Made by a program: the position numbers and the translations under genes. 64,000 nt of DNA from Branchiostoma floridae. Lineage: Eukaryota; Chordata; Leptocardii; Amphioxiformes; Branchiostomatidae. The notes under the pieces are model-generated. The model did no database searches. It was not told the DNA's origin and saw nothing but the letters and a program-made list of their open reading frames with translations. Positions 11,749 through 22,766 of the stretch are shown in pieces. How positions within the stretch are numbered: the first letter of the stretch is position 1; each line of letters starts with the position of its first letter. The DNA lies in assembly GCF_000003815.2 (NCBI RefSeq), contig NC_049993.1:12699189-12763188 (forward strand). Direction: 5' to 3'.

Positions 11749-12508
11749 GGGTGCCAAACATTAGGGACTGACAAGTAAAGTGATATATATAGAGAAGGGC
11801 TGGGCAAATATTCACGTGTATTATTTAGGTCAACAATAAGTGCATAGTTATGTATTTTACGTATTTTCTTTCATCAGCACTGTGTAGTTTCTACGCAATT
11901 TTCCCTCTGTAAATGTCTTATTATGTCAGCCCCCCTCCCCCACGATCTATACAACTCGTCCCTATGTTGTTTTACAGCCTTCCTGATAATGCGATTTGAT
12001 ACATCATGTTGTTAGCATATGCGTTATGTATGTATAGAAATGTAATAGTATGTGAATGCAATACTAGTGCTATGTATTTAGCATCTAACACCAATGGTTC
12101 ATCCTTTAACATACTCATCAGGATTTGTGTATAATCATCACCATACAAAACGTAATCATTCAGACAACTCTTTGAAGTTTTTCTTCCGCTGATCTACTTA
12201 AAACCCACATCACCTTAAGGATATCTTGGTCTTCCCGAAGGATTCTAAGGATTACTTTCCTAGTTATTGTTGTAGGATTTTCTCTATTTGTAAAGAATGA
12301 GTAGAGGATTGTACTGAAAATATATTCACTAACAAAACATCTCTGTGTTTACTTCAAAGGGTATTTACCTCTTTTCCCAGAGGTTTGAAACATATGATAT
12401 GTCACAATTGGAGGCGTCCGGAAAGAAGACAAGAAGATGATAATACATTTCACTGACAGCTGGGGTGGTGATCAATTATGCATTCTTTGAGAATAACTAT
12501 TGTGTTTT

Positions 12509-12522
12509 GTTGCCATGGCAAC
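12509..12522. promoter_or_regulatory. perfect palindromic RFX X-box
   Basis: GTTGCCATGGCAAC fits RYYNYYATRRNRAC at every position and is a perfect palindrome, the ideal RFX-dimer site. It lies about 1.15 kb downstream of the stop of the plus-strand Tctex1 gene, so its target is not obvious. RFX control of ciliary genes is established knowledge; use of this site is inference. Confidence 0.5.
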
Positions 12523-13887
12523 GATCCTTAGGGCACAAGTGTCCAGGGTATATGAAAGAAAGCTTTTAGTCATCTTGAAAGAAGTGATGAATCACTTTCC
12601 GTTCCTTTAAATCCAGATCGTTGACAGATAAATTTAGATCCATATGTTTGGGTGGCGTATTGCAAGAATCCTTGCTTACTATGTCGTGCGTTTTGGTGTC
12701 TTATAATTTGAAATGTTTACCTACGTAGCTCACCCTTTGGGTAGGAAGAAAGCCATTACAATAGCATAGCTACGTTCAATATAAACATTTGCCACTCAGT
12801 TGCATCGCTATACATATGTGCCCACGGCCATCAACGTATTTATCAAACCACCAACTTTGTTTGACGTTTTGTTTACCCCCCTCTCCCTTTCCACACACGA
12901 GCTGACATATCTAATTCTTAATGTAGGCACTTAATTTACCAGCCATTACATATAGTTTATTTGAAGAGGCTTATGGGTGAATATACTGACCCCTCGTGTG
13001 TGCGATACCATAGCAAACAGGCAAACACACCGACGGACTAAACTTTATACTTTAGACTTCTTGTTTACGAAGTGCCTTCCAATTAAACCAAGTGGGGCAT
13101 AGCCTCTTATAGCAGTCATCTGTTTTTCAAAAAACAGCATGTAATTTTAAAGACAGGTTTTCTAAGAATGCTCTTCCTGGGGCCTGTTACATAGGCTAAT
13201 TTTTACATTCTTTCAGTAATAGACTGGGATCGGTTAATGCCCCTAAGAGTGATAAGGTTTGATTTAAGTTGTATTTGATTTGGCAGGTAACTCAACTATA
13301 AACGACTCTAGGGTCAAAGGCGGGTTCTCTAAGCCAGAATGTCTTTGAAGTCGCTGTGCTACAAACTATTTTATCTCAAAGAATTTAGAGTATAGTTGAA
13401 AATGTGTGCACGTGCACGTGTTACTGGGAAAGATGGCGGGAGTTTGACATTGCGTTGGTCGTCCAAGTAGGAAATCTATGGATTGAATACTAATCATTAT
13501 GTGCAATAGATGAAGGATGAAATAGTTTAAGAAACGGTTTAAAAATATGCAAATGACTATGAGAAAATAACACTGCGAAGAAAACACGCTTAACCTGGGT
13601 ACCACATCCGTAGATACAATTGGCTTACTCACAGAAAAAAGAGAGCGTGAAACTACAGAGGATGATGCTCAGGCTGAATAACAGTCTAATTCTCAAAACA
13701 ACACATCTGACTGAACAGACTCGCTTTGTTCTGACTTGATGGATGATATGATTGGGGATTTTGTCTCCAGAATATTATAATGTCCAACATAAAAAGGGCT
13801 AAGCCGATGGAATGTAGTAAAAAAAGTAAAGCCAGTCTTTGTACTTTTGATTGATGGGAAAGAAAACAACACTTGTCATTCACCAGT

Positions 13888-14013
13888 CATTTGAGGAAAC
13901 AGAGACGAGAGAGAAAGAGAGACTCAGAGAGACTGCGAGTTTGTATGAGAGCAAGAGAGAGAGAGAGAGAGAGAGAGTGCATGTATCATAGAGTGTGTGA
14001 AAGCAAGAGAGAG

Positions 14014-14054
<41 letters not shown>

Positions 14055-15683
14055 TCAAAAGAGCTAAGCGAGGGAGAACAAGCCCCCAATTTTGGTGCAT
14101 TTATCAGTGTTTTATGGGTGTGGAGAGGGGCTGTTTTGCACCCCATGGCAACACCTTAAGCTTATCGATAACATTGTTGTAGTTAATCCTACCCAAAGCA
14201 ATACTCCCTGTCGGCGGCCATACATCTATGCTGGTTTATCCAATACAGAAGTAACATGCTAAAATGTGGTGAGCTACCTGGGTCACTTCAAGGAGGTTTA
14301 TCAAACGTCGACCTTGATCACATCTACGTTTCGCGCTGTCGGAAGCTGCTCGTTGTGAGCGAACTTCAATCTGTAAGTGTTGTAAGAGCACCGTTTTATT
14401 AACAGTGGTCTTCTCTTTGGTAGGTTTTAACTAGGATTTTGTAATCAGCTTTTCAATCATCAGCAAATCGCCCAGAGTCTTCAGCTCCGGGACACGTACC
14501 CAGAAGAAGAAGAAGAACTTCTAAAGTAAATCTCATGAAACGTATAATGAAAGAGTGTACGTAAATTAACATTGTCTTTAACTTTGTCCCCCTGTATGTG
14601 TCACTATTGCAGTGCGTATTAGGAGGCTGTACATGGTGAGAATAGACTCACCCCAATGTTACAGGTGCAGAGCTGAAGTGCGGAAGTTGTGTGTTGTGTG
14701 AAACCTGAGGTGTGTGGATGGAAACTGGCCTTTGATCGACTGTGAAGCACGGGGACTGGGTATACAAGAAGAAGAACGGGAAGCCCACGATGTGATGCCG
14801 ATGTTAAGCATTGAAACAACGTCAAGTAAAAGGCCAAAATTGTCATATGAAACTGATAAGGTCTCCAAGCAGATGCTGAGGTATTAAAAAGATCGTAATG
14901 TCGACGGCTGAGACTCTCTGACAGTCCCTTTACTGTATTTAAGTGGATGGACAGTTGGGTGAAAGGCCAAACCTGTCCATGGAAAGCGGGTGATGTCCAT
15001 ATATAGTCTTAACGTACTAATTACGTACAAAGAGTGATGTATACATGAATGTAGGGGCGCTTCGACGGGCGGCCACGGCGTTACATGGGCGCCTCGTGCG
15101 GGATCTAAAAATCGATTAATTCTATGTTAAATGGTGCTTATAAAAGCCTCAAACACCATCCTAAATGTGCAAGAAATCATCTGGACCTGTTTTAGAAAGT
15201 ATTCACCGGCTTTAAGCCAATCGTCGTGTATATTTTTACGCTTTTAGAAGTCGGAACGATATACCCCATAAGAGCCTAATCTGCAGTACCGCTGTCGGCC
15301 GCGCCGTGAAAAGCGTTAAAACGACCGCCAAATTGCCAAAATTCGGTCTTTTCGGCAATGGGGAAATGGCAAAAGGCTCGAAAAGGGTTTAAACTTTCGA
15401 GGCTTATCTAGCTTTGTTTTCAATAAGGTGACCATTTAAAATCAAGAATGACAATATTTGATAAGACATTTCACGAACAAAAACCATGGGATTATATGTC
15501 ACAAATGACACGTGTCTTTTACAATCTACCAATCAATAAAAGTGGTCGATGATACATGTCCTGTAAGTTCTATTATTCGCAAGGGCTACCAAGATCAAAT
15601 TTCAATTCTATTTTGTGAAACAAGAAGATATTGAATAAATGCAACAGCGTTTCTCTTTATTTATCAACATTAATAGATCTAGT
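13888..15683. repeat. large tandem duplication, copy A
   Basis: Copy A begins with TTTGAGGAAACAGAGA and ends just before the same motif starts copy B at 15684. Colinear blocks include GTGTTTTATGGGT, TGTGTCACTATTGCA, GCAGAGCTGAAGTGCGGAAG, AGGTCTCCAAGCAGATGCTG, GGGCGGCCACGGCGTTACAT, and a GC-rich stretch beginning CTGCAGTACCGCTGTCGG. Copy A carries about 290 bp (14151-14441) absent from copy B, and a longer GA/GT microsatellite. There is no intact ORF. It is probably a repeat-element duplication. Confidence 0.85.
13908..14056. repeat. purine-rich (GA)n and (GT)n microsatellite cluster
   Basis: Runs of GA (about 13954-13977 and 14006-14015) and about 14 copies of GT (about 14016-14044) lie within an AGAGAG-rich segment near the left end of duplication copy A. 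A shorter, diverged GA-rich tract occupies the same place in copy B (15701-15768). Confidence 0.95.
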
Positions 15684-17041
15684 TATTTGAGGAAACAGAG
15701 ATGGGAGAGAGAGAGTGAGTGAGTAAGTGTGTGAGAGAGAGGGGGGTGGATAGGAGAGAGAGAGACTTCTAGCTAACCGCTTTCTTTCGATTTTGGTGCG
15801 TTTATTAGTGTTTTATGGGTTGGTGAGAGGGGCTGTTTTACATCCCATGGCTATTAATCAGCTTTTCAATCGTCAACTTCTGAAGAAAATCCCACGTGCA
15901 CGATACGCATTATGATAGAGTAAACGTCTCTAACTTTGTCACCCTGTATGCATGTATGTGTCACTATTGCATTGGTTGTTATGATATGAGGCTGTACATG
16001 GTGAAGATAGACTCACCCCAATGTTATGTCACAGGTGCAGAGCTGAAGTGCGGAAGTTGTGTGTTGTGTGAAACCTGATCATGAGGTGTGCGGAAACTGG
16101 CCTTTGATCGACTGTGAAGCACCAGGGCTGAGTATACAGAAAGAATAACGAGAAGCCCACGATGTGGTGCCGATGTTTAGCATAGAAACGTCAAGTTAAG
16201 GCCAAAGTTGTCATATGAAACCGATAAGGTCTCCAAGCAGATGCTGAGGTAAAAGATCGCAATGTCGACGGCTGAGACTCTCTGACAGTCCCTTTACCGT
16301 ACTTAGTGGATGAACAGTTGGATGAAAGGCCAAACCTCTCTATGGAAAGCGGGGGATGTCAATATCTTTTGCTAACGTACCCATTACGTACAAAAAGTGA
16401 TGTATATATGAATGTAGGGGGCGCTTTGACGGGCGGCCACGGCGTTACATGGGCTCTTCGTGTGATATCTAAAAATCGATTAATTCTGTGTTAATTGGTG
16501 CTTTAAAAAGACTCAAATACTGTTCTAAATGTGCGGGATAATGCCTGGACGTGTTCTAGAAAGTATTCACTGGCTTTTAGCCCCCCGCTGTGTATATTTT
16601 CACACTTTTATTAGCCGGTACTATATACCCCACGAGAGCCTAATCTGCAGTACCGCTGTCGGCCGCGCCGTGAAAAGCGTTAAAACGACCGCCAAATTGC
16701 CAAAATTCGGTCTTTTCGGGAATGGGGAAATGGCGAAAGGCTCGTAAAGGGTTTTAATCTTTGAGGTTTATTTAGCTTTGTTTCCAACAATGTGACCATT
16801 TAAAACCAAGAATGACAATATTTAAGACATTTCACGAACAAAACCATCGGATTATATGTCATAAGTGACACGTGTCTTTTACAATCTACCAATAGAAGTG
16901 GTCGAGTATAAATGTCCTGTATTGTCGTGATCTGAAGGGCTTCCACAATCAAATTTAAAGTCTATTTTGTGAAACAGATAGACATTGAATAAATACAACA
17001 GTGTTTCTATTTGTTTATTCATCAATATCTAATAGATCGAA
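15684..17041. repeat. large tandem duplication, copy B
   Basis: Copy B is the direct-orientation partner of copy A, shorter mainly because it lacks the 290-bp segment 14151-14441. The best-conserved block (about 16430-16760) includes the GGCCACGG motif and the sequence around CTGTCGGCCGCGCCGTGAAA. Scattered substitutions and small indels show that the two copies are not recent. I see no coding potential. Confidence 0.85.
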
Positions 17042-17799
17042 TCCTCCGTTCAAACTGCTGTAGGTGTGTGAACTGCCGGAGAGCAATTTGACGGGTTCTG
17101 TGCTGGAAGAACAAGAGTTTTAGAAGATAGGTTGTTACATCGTCTTCTGAAATGATAGAATCTCTTTGGAACATTGGAACAATGTTGGTGGATTTATTAT
17201 ACCATGTTCTGTATATGAAGTATTCTGATATAGACATGATGTAATGCGTGGATATCGTTTTCGGCGATTGTTGGCATCAGTTTTGATCAGTATCCAGAGG
17301 ATATCATCATTAACAAGTCAGAGGCCTCCTGTGCTAGCCTTTTGTATTTGCGAGGATGGGGGTAGCATGAATGATCTGAGAGGAGAACAGAATAAAGTGA
17401 CGCAAAAGGCTGACATGACAGGAGAACACGTATTGCATCCTTTTACATTCCCAACAAGCGTAATAGTACAATTTTTTGAAGCAAATGACGAATAACATTA
17501 TGTTATGTTATGCGATAAAACTGGTTAAAAGCGAGTACAGTTTAGATTATTATCATAAAGTAGGTGATTGTAGTTTTGTAGAAGACAATTCTTTCTCTAA
17601 TTCTGACCTTTCAGCCCAGATTCCACCAAACGGCTCCCCCGGCGCTCAATGTTATATTGCATCTACAAGTAATCCACACACCTTACATAATTTCGACAGA
17701 AATTGCATCCATTATAAGACAAACAAATAAACAATTGCATATGTGTTACGCTTCATTGTTTTACAAGACATTGTTTAAATTTGGGTGAGGTAGCCCGTC

Positions 17800-18530
17800 A
17801 CAAATTAACAATTTGCAGGACATGTACACATATACACTCGACCACTTAGCTTCTACCAATAAAATGGGAAGGAAACGTGTCATATTTTTACCCAATATCC
17901 CACTGTATGGTTTGTGAAATCTCTTCAGTTTCATCATTCGTGTTTTCAGATGGCCAAATTTGCGAAAACAAAGAGAAATAAGTCTTAAAAATGCAAACCC
18001 TTTGCGAGCCTTTCACCATTTCCCCATTCCCGAAAAGACCGAAATTTGGCAATTTTGCGGTCTCCTCTGCCACTTTTCTGGATACGGCCGGGAGCGGTAC
18101 TGCAGATTGGGCTCACATAGGGTATATAGTCCCGACTTGTAAAATGGGAAAATAAATACAACATTGAGCTCAAAGCCAGTGCAAACGTTTCCAGACAGGT
18201 CCAGACATATTTGTACACATTTAGAATCACCTGTAAGACTTTCAATAACACAGATCGGCATGGCAATGACAGATTTTTAGGCGCTGCTCGAGGAGTCCAT
18301 GCAAGACCGTGGCAGGCCGTCGAAGCGCCCCCTACATTCATGATAACATCACTTATTGTGCATAATGAGTAGTTAAAAGATATATATGGACATCCCCTTG
18401 ATATTTTTGGTATCTAGTGCACTGTTCATCTGCATATATCGGAGTACAGAACTGTCAGAGAAGTCTATCCGCCAATCGCATTACGATCTTCCACCTAAAT
18501 ATCTGCTTGGAGACCTTATCCGATTTCGTA
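17800..18530. repeat. third, inverted and diverged copy of the 14-17 kb repeat
   Basis: Read on the minus strand, this stretch follows the order of copies A and B: AGGTCTCCAAGCAGAT (end near 18520), ATGAATGTAGGGGGCGCTTC, the CTGCAGTACCG block near 18100, then the GACACGT and CTACCAATA-type blocks towards 17800. Divergence is higher than between A and B. This supports a dispersed repeat family rather than a simple local duplication. Confidence 0.7.
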
Positions 18531-18717
18531 TAATTTTTTTTTACCTTTTACCTTTTTTCCGGTTTACTAAATACACAGTACTATATGCCTTACATCATCA
18601 TTTGGACTAAAATCACCCATTTGTTAATTCAATGATGAAAAGTGCAAGTACTAGTTTCAGTCTGAAAACAATTCCAGGTCATGGAAATGATACAATTAAT
18701 CAACTTACTACATGTAT

Positions 18718-18864
18718 ATCATAACATCACAGCTATAAATAACCTATGAGGGGGATTTTGAGAGCATTGTGTCTCTACATCCCACCTAAAATCATAACAT
18801 CACAGCTATAAATAACCTATGAGGGGGATTTTGAGAGCATTGTGTCTCTACACCCCACCTAAAA
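18718..18864. repeat. two tandem copies of a 73-bp unit
   Basis: A unit starting ATCATAACATCACAGCTATA and ending CCCACCTAAA is repeated head to tail with period 73. I see essentially one difference (CATCCC versus CACCCC), so the duplication is recent. Confidence 0.95.
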
Positions 18865-21800
18865 TGGACCGACATTGATCTAGATGACGGGTGTCTAGTA
18901 CATGCACACGACGTTTGTGGCACCAGCCAGGTGTGGACAGCTCCAAAAACTTAACTGCTGCTGTCGTCTCCATCTTAGTAATACCTCCCTTAGTTCCTCA
19001 GAGTTTTTGTTTCGATCAAAAGATGGCAAAAAGAGACTTGTACGTGCCAGTTTCTTTTATTATGTAGAAATGTTGGTAGTCATCTGCACCAGTCTGTGGG
19101 GACGCCTAGCAGTCTACGCCATTATTGCAGAAGCTGAGCGAGTAACATCTGCATTGATATTTTTATCCTCTAGGCGGCGCTTTTGTACCGTGTGCAGATT
19201 GGATCTTTCTGCTTCTGATATACGCCTTACCCTTCCGAGGATCATGCTTTTCCAACGTTTCTTTATTATGTGTTGTGTACTATATAACAGGTCTACTTTA
19301 TGTAACAGTTATAGCTTCAGCAAGAATTAACTTCACATTTACTTAATCGGCACATAACCAGAGCTATTGGTAGGACTCCACTACTAATGCTGGTTGTTTT
19401 CTGACCAAAAGTTTGATTTTTTTTCAGCTACTAAGCTACATGCATTGCCAAGGACATAATACCAATGATGTTTTATCAAACCTCGTTGATTTGACCTAGC
19501 CAATGACGATTTTTAATTGGCCTTTGTAAGCATAACCTACTAATCATGAATAAAGCAACACAACCAATGAAGACATCACACACTTCGTGTTTCATTTTTA
19601 GTCATTCTTCCAAGTTTATTCCAACTGAGAGTGTATTGCAGAGGACACAATTCATCCTAGTAAAAATCCAACACTGTACTACTCACAAGTTATCTGGAAT
19701 TTTGCAACACAGAGTTCACATCAAAATGGTTTCATATTTTACCACTTTTTTTCTTCATATCTTCCTTGATGGCACAGAATCATGTTTTGTTTTGGAAAAG
19801 AAAATCTTGATTTCTGCTTTTTTTAATACAAAGTAGATTAACAAACTTAATTCGTGGTACAAAATCCAACAGCTTTCCGTCACTCTAAGACTCATGGATA
19901 AATCAGTTTGTCATTCGTCTAATTTTCCTTCGTATTGGAAACAAAGCTTTGAGTCGTATCTGTCCCTGAAAAGTGATTTGGTTTGGAATGCTATCGGAGT
20001 CTTGTTAAATGTTACAGATTGTAAGTACAGCAGCAGAGATCTTTACAACAAAACAAACCTGATCGTTTCTGGTTTTTCGATTGGACTGTCATTTCAAACG
20101 GAACAAAATATATGCACTACCGAACTAAACGTCTCTGCGCTAGATATCAGGTTGTCATTAAATGCATCCTTCAGCGGACTACACTGAACACCAGTGTTAG
20201 AAGTCTTATATACAACAAGGGAGGTGCATATTGCCCATTGGCACAATATATCAAATAGTGGAACATCTATAGAAAAGTGTACACAGAAAAAGAACTTTTG
20301 ACTCTTTCCCAAGTATGGTCAGGGCTCTGGACAGCTCTAGATATTTGGGTACAAATTTAGTATGCTGTATATCAACAGCACCACAAAAATTCGGTCCATA
20401 GCTTGTCCACAAGTGGGAAAAATTCGTAAAGCACCAAATTTCAGTTCAAAGTCTACTTTCAAGTTCACAGTCTACGGTAATATCAATATACAAGATATGC
20501 GTCCACTTCTGTCTGTGTACCCATCCTTGGACAAATGGTCAGCCTGTCGCATCATGGTATTTGAGACAATGTGTATGAACGATACAGTATAATACAAAGG
20601 CATACGCCGATACAAGACTGTTACGTGTTATACTTGAGGCAGCCTTTTGTGATGTTAATCCTACAGACTTGTGCTGTCAAGATGGGAGATTTGCACAGAT
20701 ACAACAGTGTTACTGTCTTTATATGGGTGCTTGGCACCGGTTCATTTTTCATACGGCTGATTCGGCTAGCAAGGCAGACAGCCCGCCATATTGGCACCAT
20801 GAATTCCCTTTACACACCATGCAATAATCCCAGCTATTACATTTCAAGTTTACAAAAGAAGTTAATGTTTATATATGTACACAAAAAGACTTAGGGTCAG
20901 CTGTAGAGTGCGACCAAAAATATCACAGTATCATCGTTGACTCAACCTCTGCAATACTCTCCCAATATTACCTCTGTTTTTTTTGTCAGACGTGGAATCT
21001 ACAAAGCAAAATTAACAGCAGGGAAAAATGGGAGAAACACATAAAGATAAAGGTAATTTCTTTCCTAAACCTGGTTAGTTTCATGTGATGCTTCTATTTA
21101 CATTAATCACAGTCTTGTGAGCTCAATCTCTTCTCTGTCTCTAAATCATGGTACATCTGTACAAAATTAGGCAAGTATATTACAAAACAGTATAAGCTTC
21201 ACAAGTCTTTTGACGCCCCCTATCCTTCACACTCATATTTGCAGTTCCATCATCCCCAACTTCAGGCATGTCCATCGAGATACACAATGTAATCAAGGAA
21301 ACAAAAAAAGAACTCAGTTTCTGCACAAAAGTAATGATCGGTAGCAGGAATACTGATATCCTTTAACAAAGGTGGAACTTTCAAGGCATTTTCCCTCCGA
21401 TAAGTTTCATGGGTTGCACAGCACTTCTGGTATTCTACTTTCACAAACCATAGGCTTTCTTCATTAGTATCATGTACATGTCTAAACTGTTCTTATTCAC
21501 ACAACAGTCAAGTCTGCCCCCCTCCCCACATCAGTACCCGCAGCTAGCATCAAACACTGTTAATGAACATCATTCATAAACCCTGAATCATGTTGGAAGT
21601 CTTTTCCGGGGAAACTCCAGAGATTTCCTGGAACCAAAAACCCCAGGAATTTCCTTTTACCGGGGAAACCCAGAGATTTCCTGGAACCAGAAACCCCAGG
21701 AATTTCCCGAAACTTCAGATTGCACCTTATTGTTCAAGACGACCGAGGATGGCCTCTTCTTAGACTATCAGCTCTTCCTTACGCCCATTAATCAAAACAA

Positions 21801-22558
21801 CCGTCCTTGAATCTTTTATGCTTGAGAACAATTCATGTAAAAAGTAACAATTTTTTTCTGGCGACTTCAAGCCTATAGACTAAGACAAGGCCTCCTCATT
21901 GACATCTTTCTCTCCATGTCAAGCTGCATGTCTTCTCATCATACAATGCTAGATATATATATTATATACATATAGATACACAGCGTTGACTAATTGTAAG
22001 TATTAAGGTCACTGGCAAAAATCTGGGTGAACAACAGTATTTGATATGTCCTTCGATGATACATTGGGAAGTGTCTCAGTTACACTGCTGGCCAAGGATT
22101 TTTCAAACAGGTACTAAAAGCATCATGGGAACCTAGCGTAGGCTAGGATGTATTGACAAGGGTCTATCAAACAAACAAACAAACATAAAAATTGAAATAA
22201 ATGCATCAAAAGGGGATACAATTTGCGAACAAATTTAAACACTGGCAGTGATTATGCAGTACGTTTTCAGCAAAACTTAAAAAATTACTGAATCACTCCT
22301 GCAAACATACCTGATTGGACCAAAAGAAACTATTTGTTCTTGTATCTAGATATCTCTTTGCTTCAAGCTATGGCATTCAAATGTTAAAGTAATCTTGCCA
22401 TGACCAAAGTTGTGTTCATCAGTTAATATTTTCACTAGGAGAGGACGTCGATGTTCCCCAAGACTATCGGCTGTGGTGTTGTTGTTAACGTCACAGTTAC
22501 AGTACAGCCCTTGATAGACAGCACCTTTGCGAATCGTAGCGAGCACGGTAAAGTCTCG
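18865..22558. other. downstream flank / possible 3' UTR of the PI3K regulatory gene
   Basis: I recognise no coding exon on either strand. Because the PI3K regulatory gene is transcribed leftward and stops at 22559, part of this region is probably its 3' UTR. The nearest canonical minus-strand AATAAA that I find is at 19615-19620, about 2.9 kb after the stop, so the true 3' end is uncertain. A 54-bp tandem repeat at 21606 is listed separately. Confidence 0.45.
21606..21713. repeat. two tandem copies of a 54-bp unit with kappaB-like motifs
   Basis: The unit CCGGGGAAAC-CCAGAGATTTCCTGG-AACCA-AAACCCCAGGAATTTCC repeats at 21606 and 21660. It contains GGGAAACTCC (21609-21618) and, on the minus strand at the end of copy 2, GGGAAATTCC. 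Both fit the NF-kappaB consensus GGGRNWYYCC. It lies about 0.85 kb beyond the stop codon of the PI3K regulatory gene. Confidence 0.8.
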
Positions 22559-22766
22559 TCACCGCTGCGGGAGGTCGGGCGGGGGAGGCCCGTACACCGG
22601 GTACGCCAGGGTGGTGTTGAGCGAGTCGTTGTGTTCGTACAGTGAGTTCTGTTGGTAGTGTAGCACCAGGTCCTTGAGTGAGGCGTACAGGTTGTAGGGT
22701 TCGGCAAACCCGTACCCGGTTGCTGAGTTGTAGATGACGCAGTGTCGCGCTGCCCCTTCCTCCGCT
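22559..22766 (-). CDS. PIK3R1: PI3K regulatory subunit exon 21: C-terminal half of cSH2 and stop
   Basis: The acceptor is TTACAG at 22767 and the stop TGA is at 22559-22561. One base completes Val846, then residues 847-914 follow. It carries HCVI, the [11 protein letters not shown] motif and [10 protein letters not shown], the second half of an SH2 fold, then TLAYPVY and a short Pro-rich tail ending DLPQR. The match to the vertebrate p85 C-terminus is very close. Confidence 0.96.

Larger units (their letters stand above)
11358..13887. other. 3' flank of Tctex1 copy 2 and intergenic DNA
   Basis: I see no gene. The first 390 bp probably form the 3' UTR of the Tctex1 gene, ending near the ATTAAA hexamers at 11729-11748. 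The rest is AT-rich unique-looking sequence. A perfect palindromic X-box at 12509 is listed separately. Confidence 0.55.
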
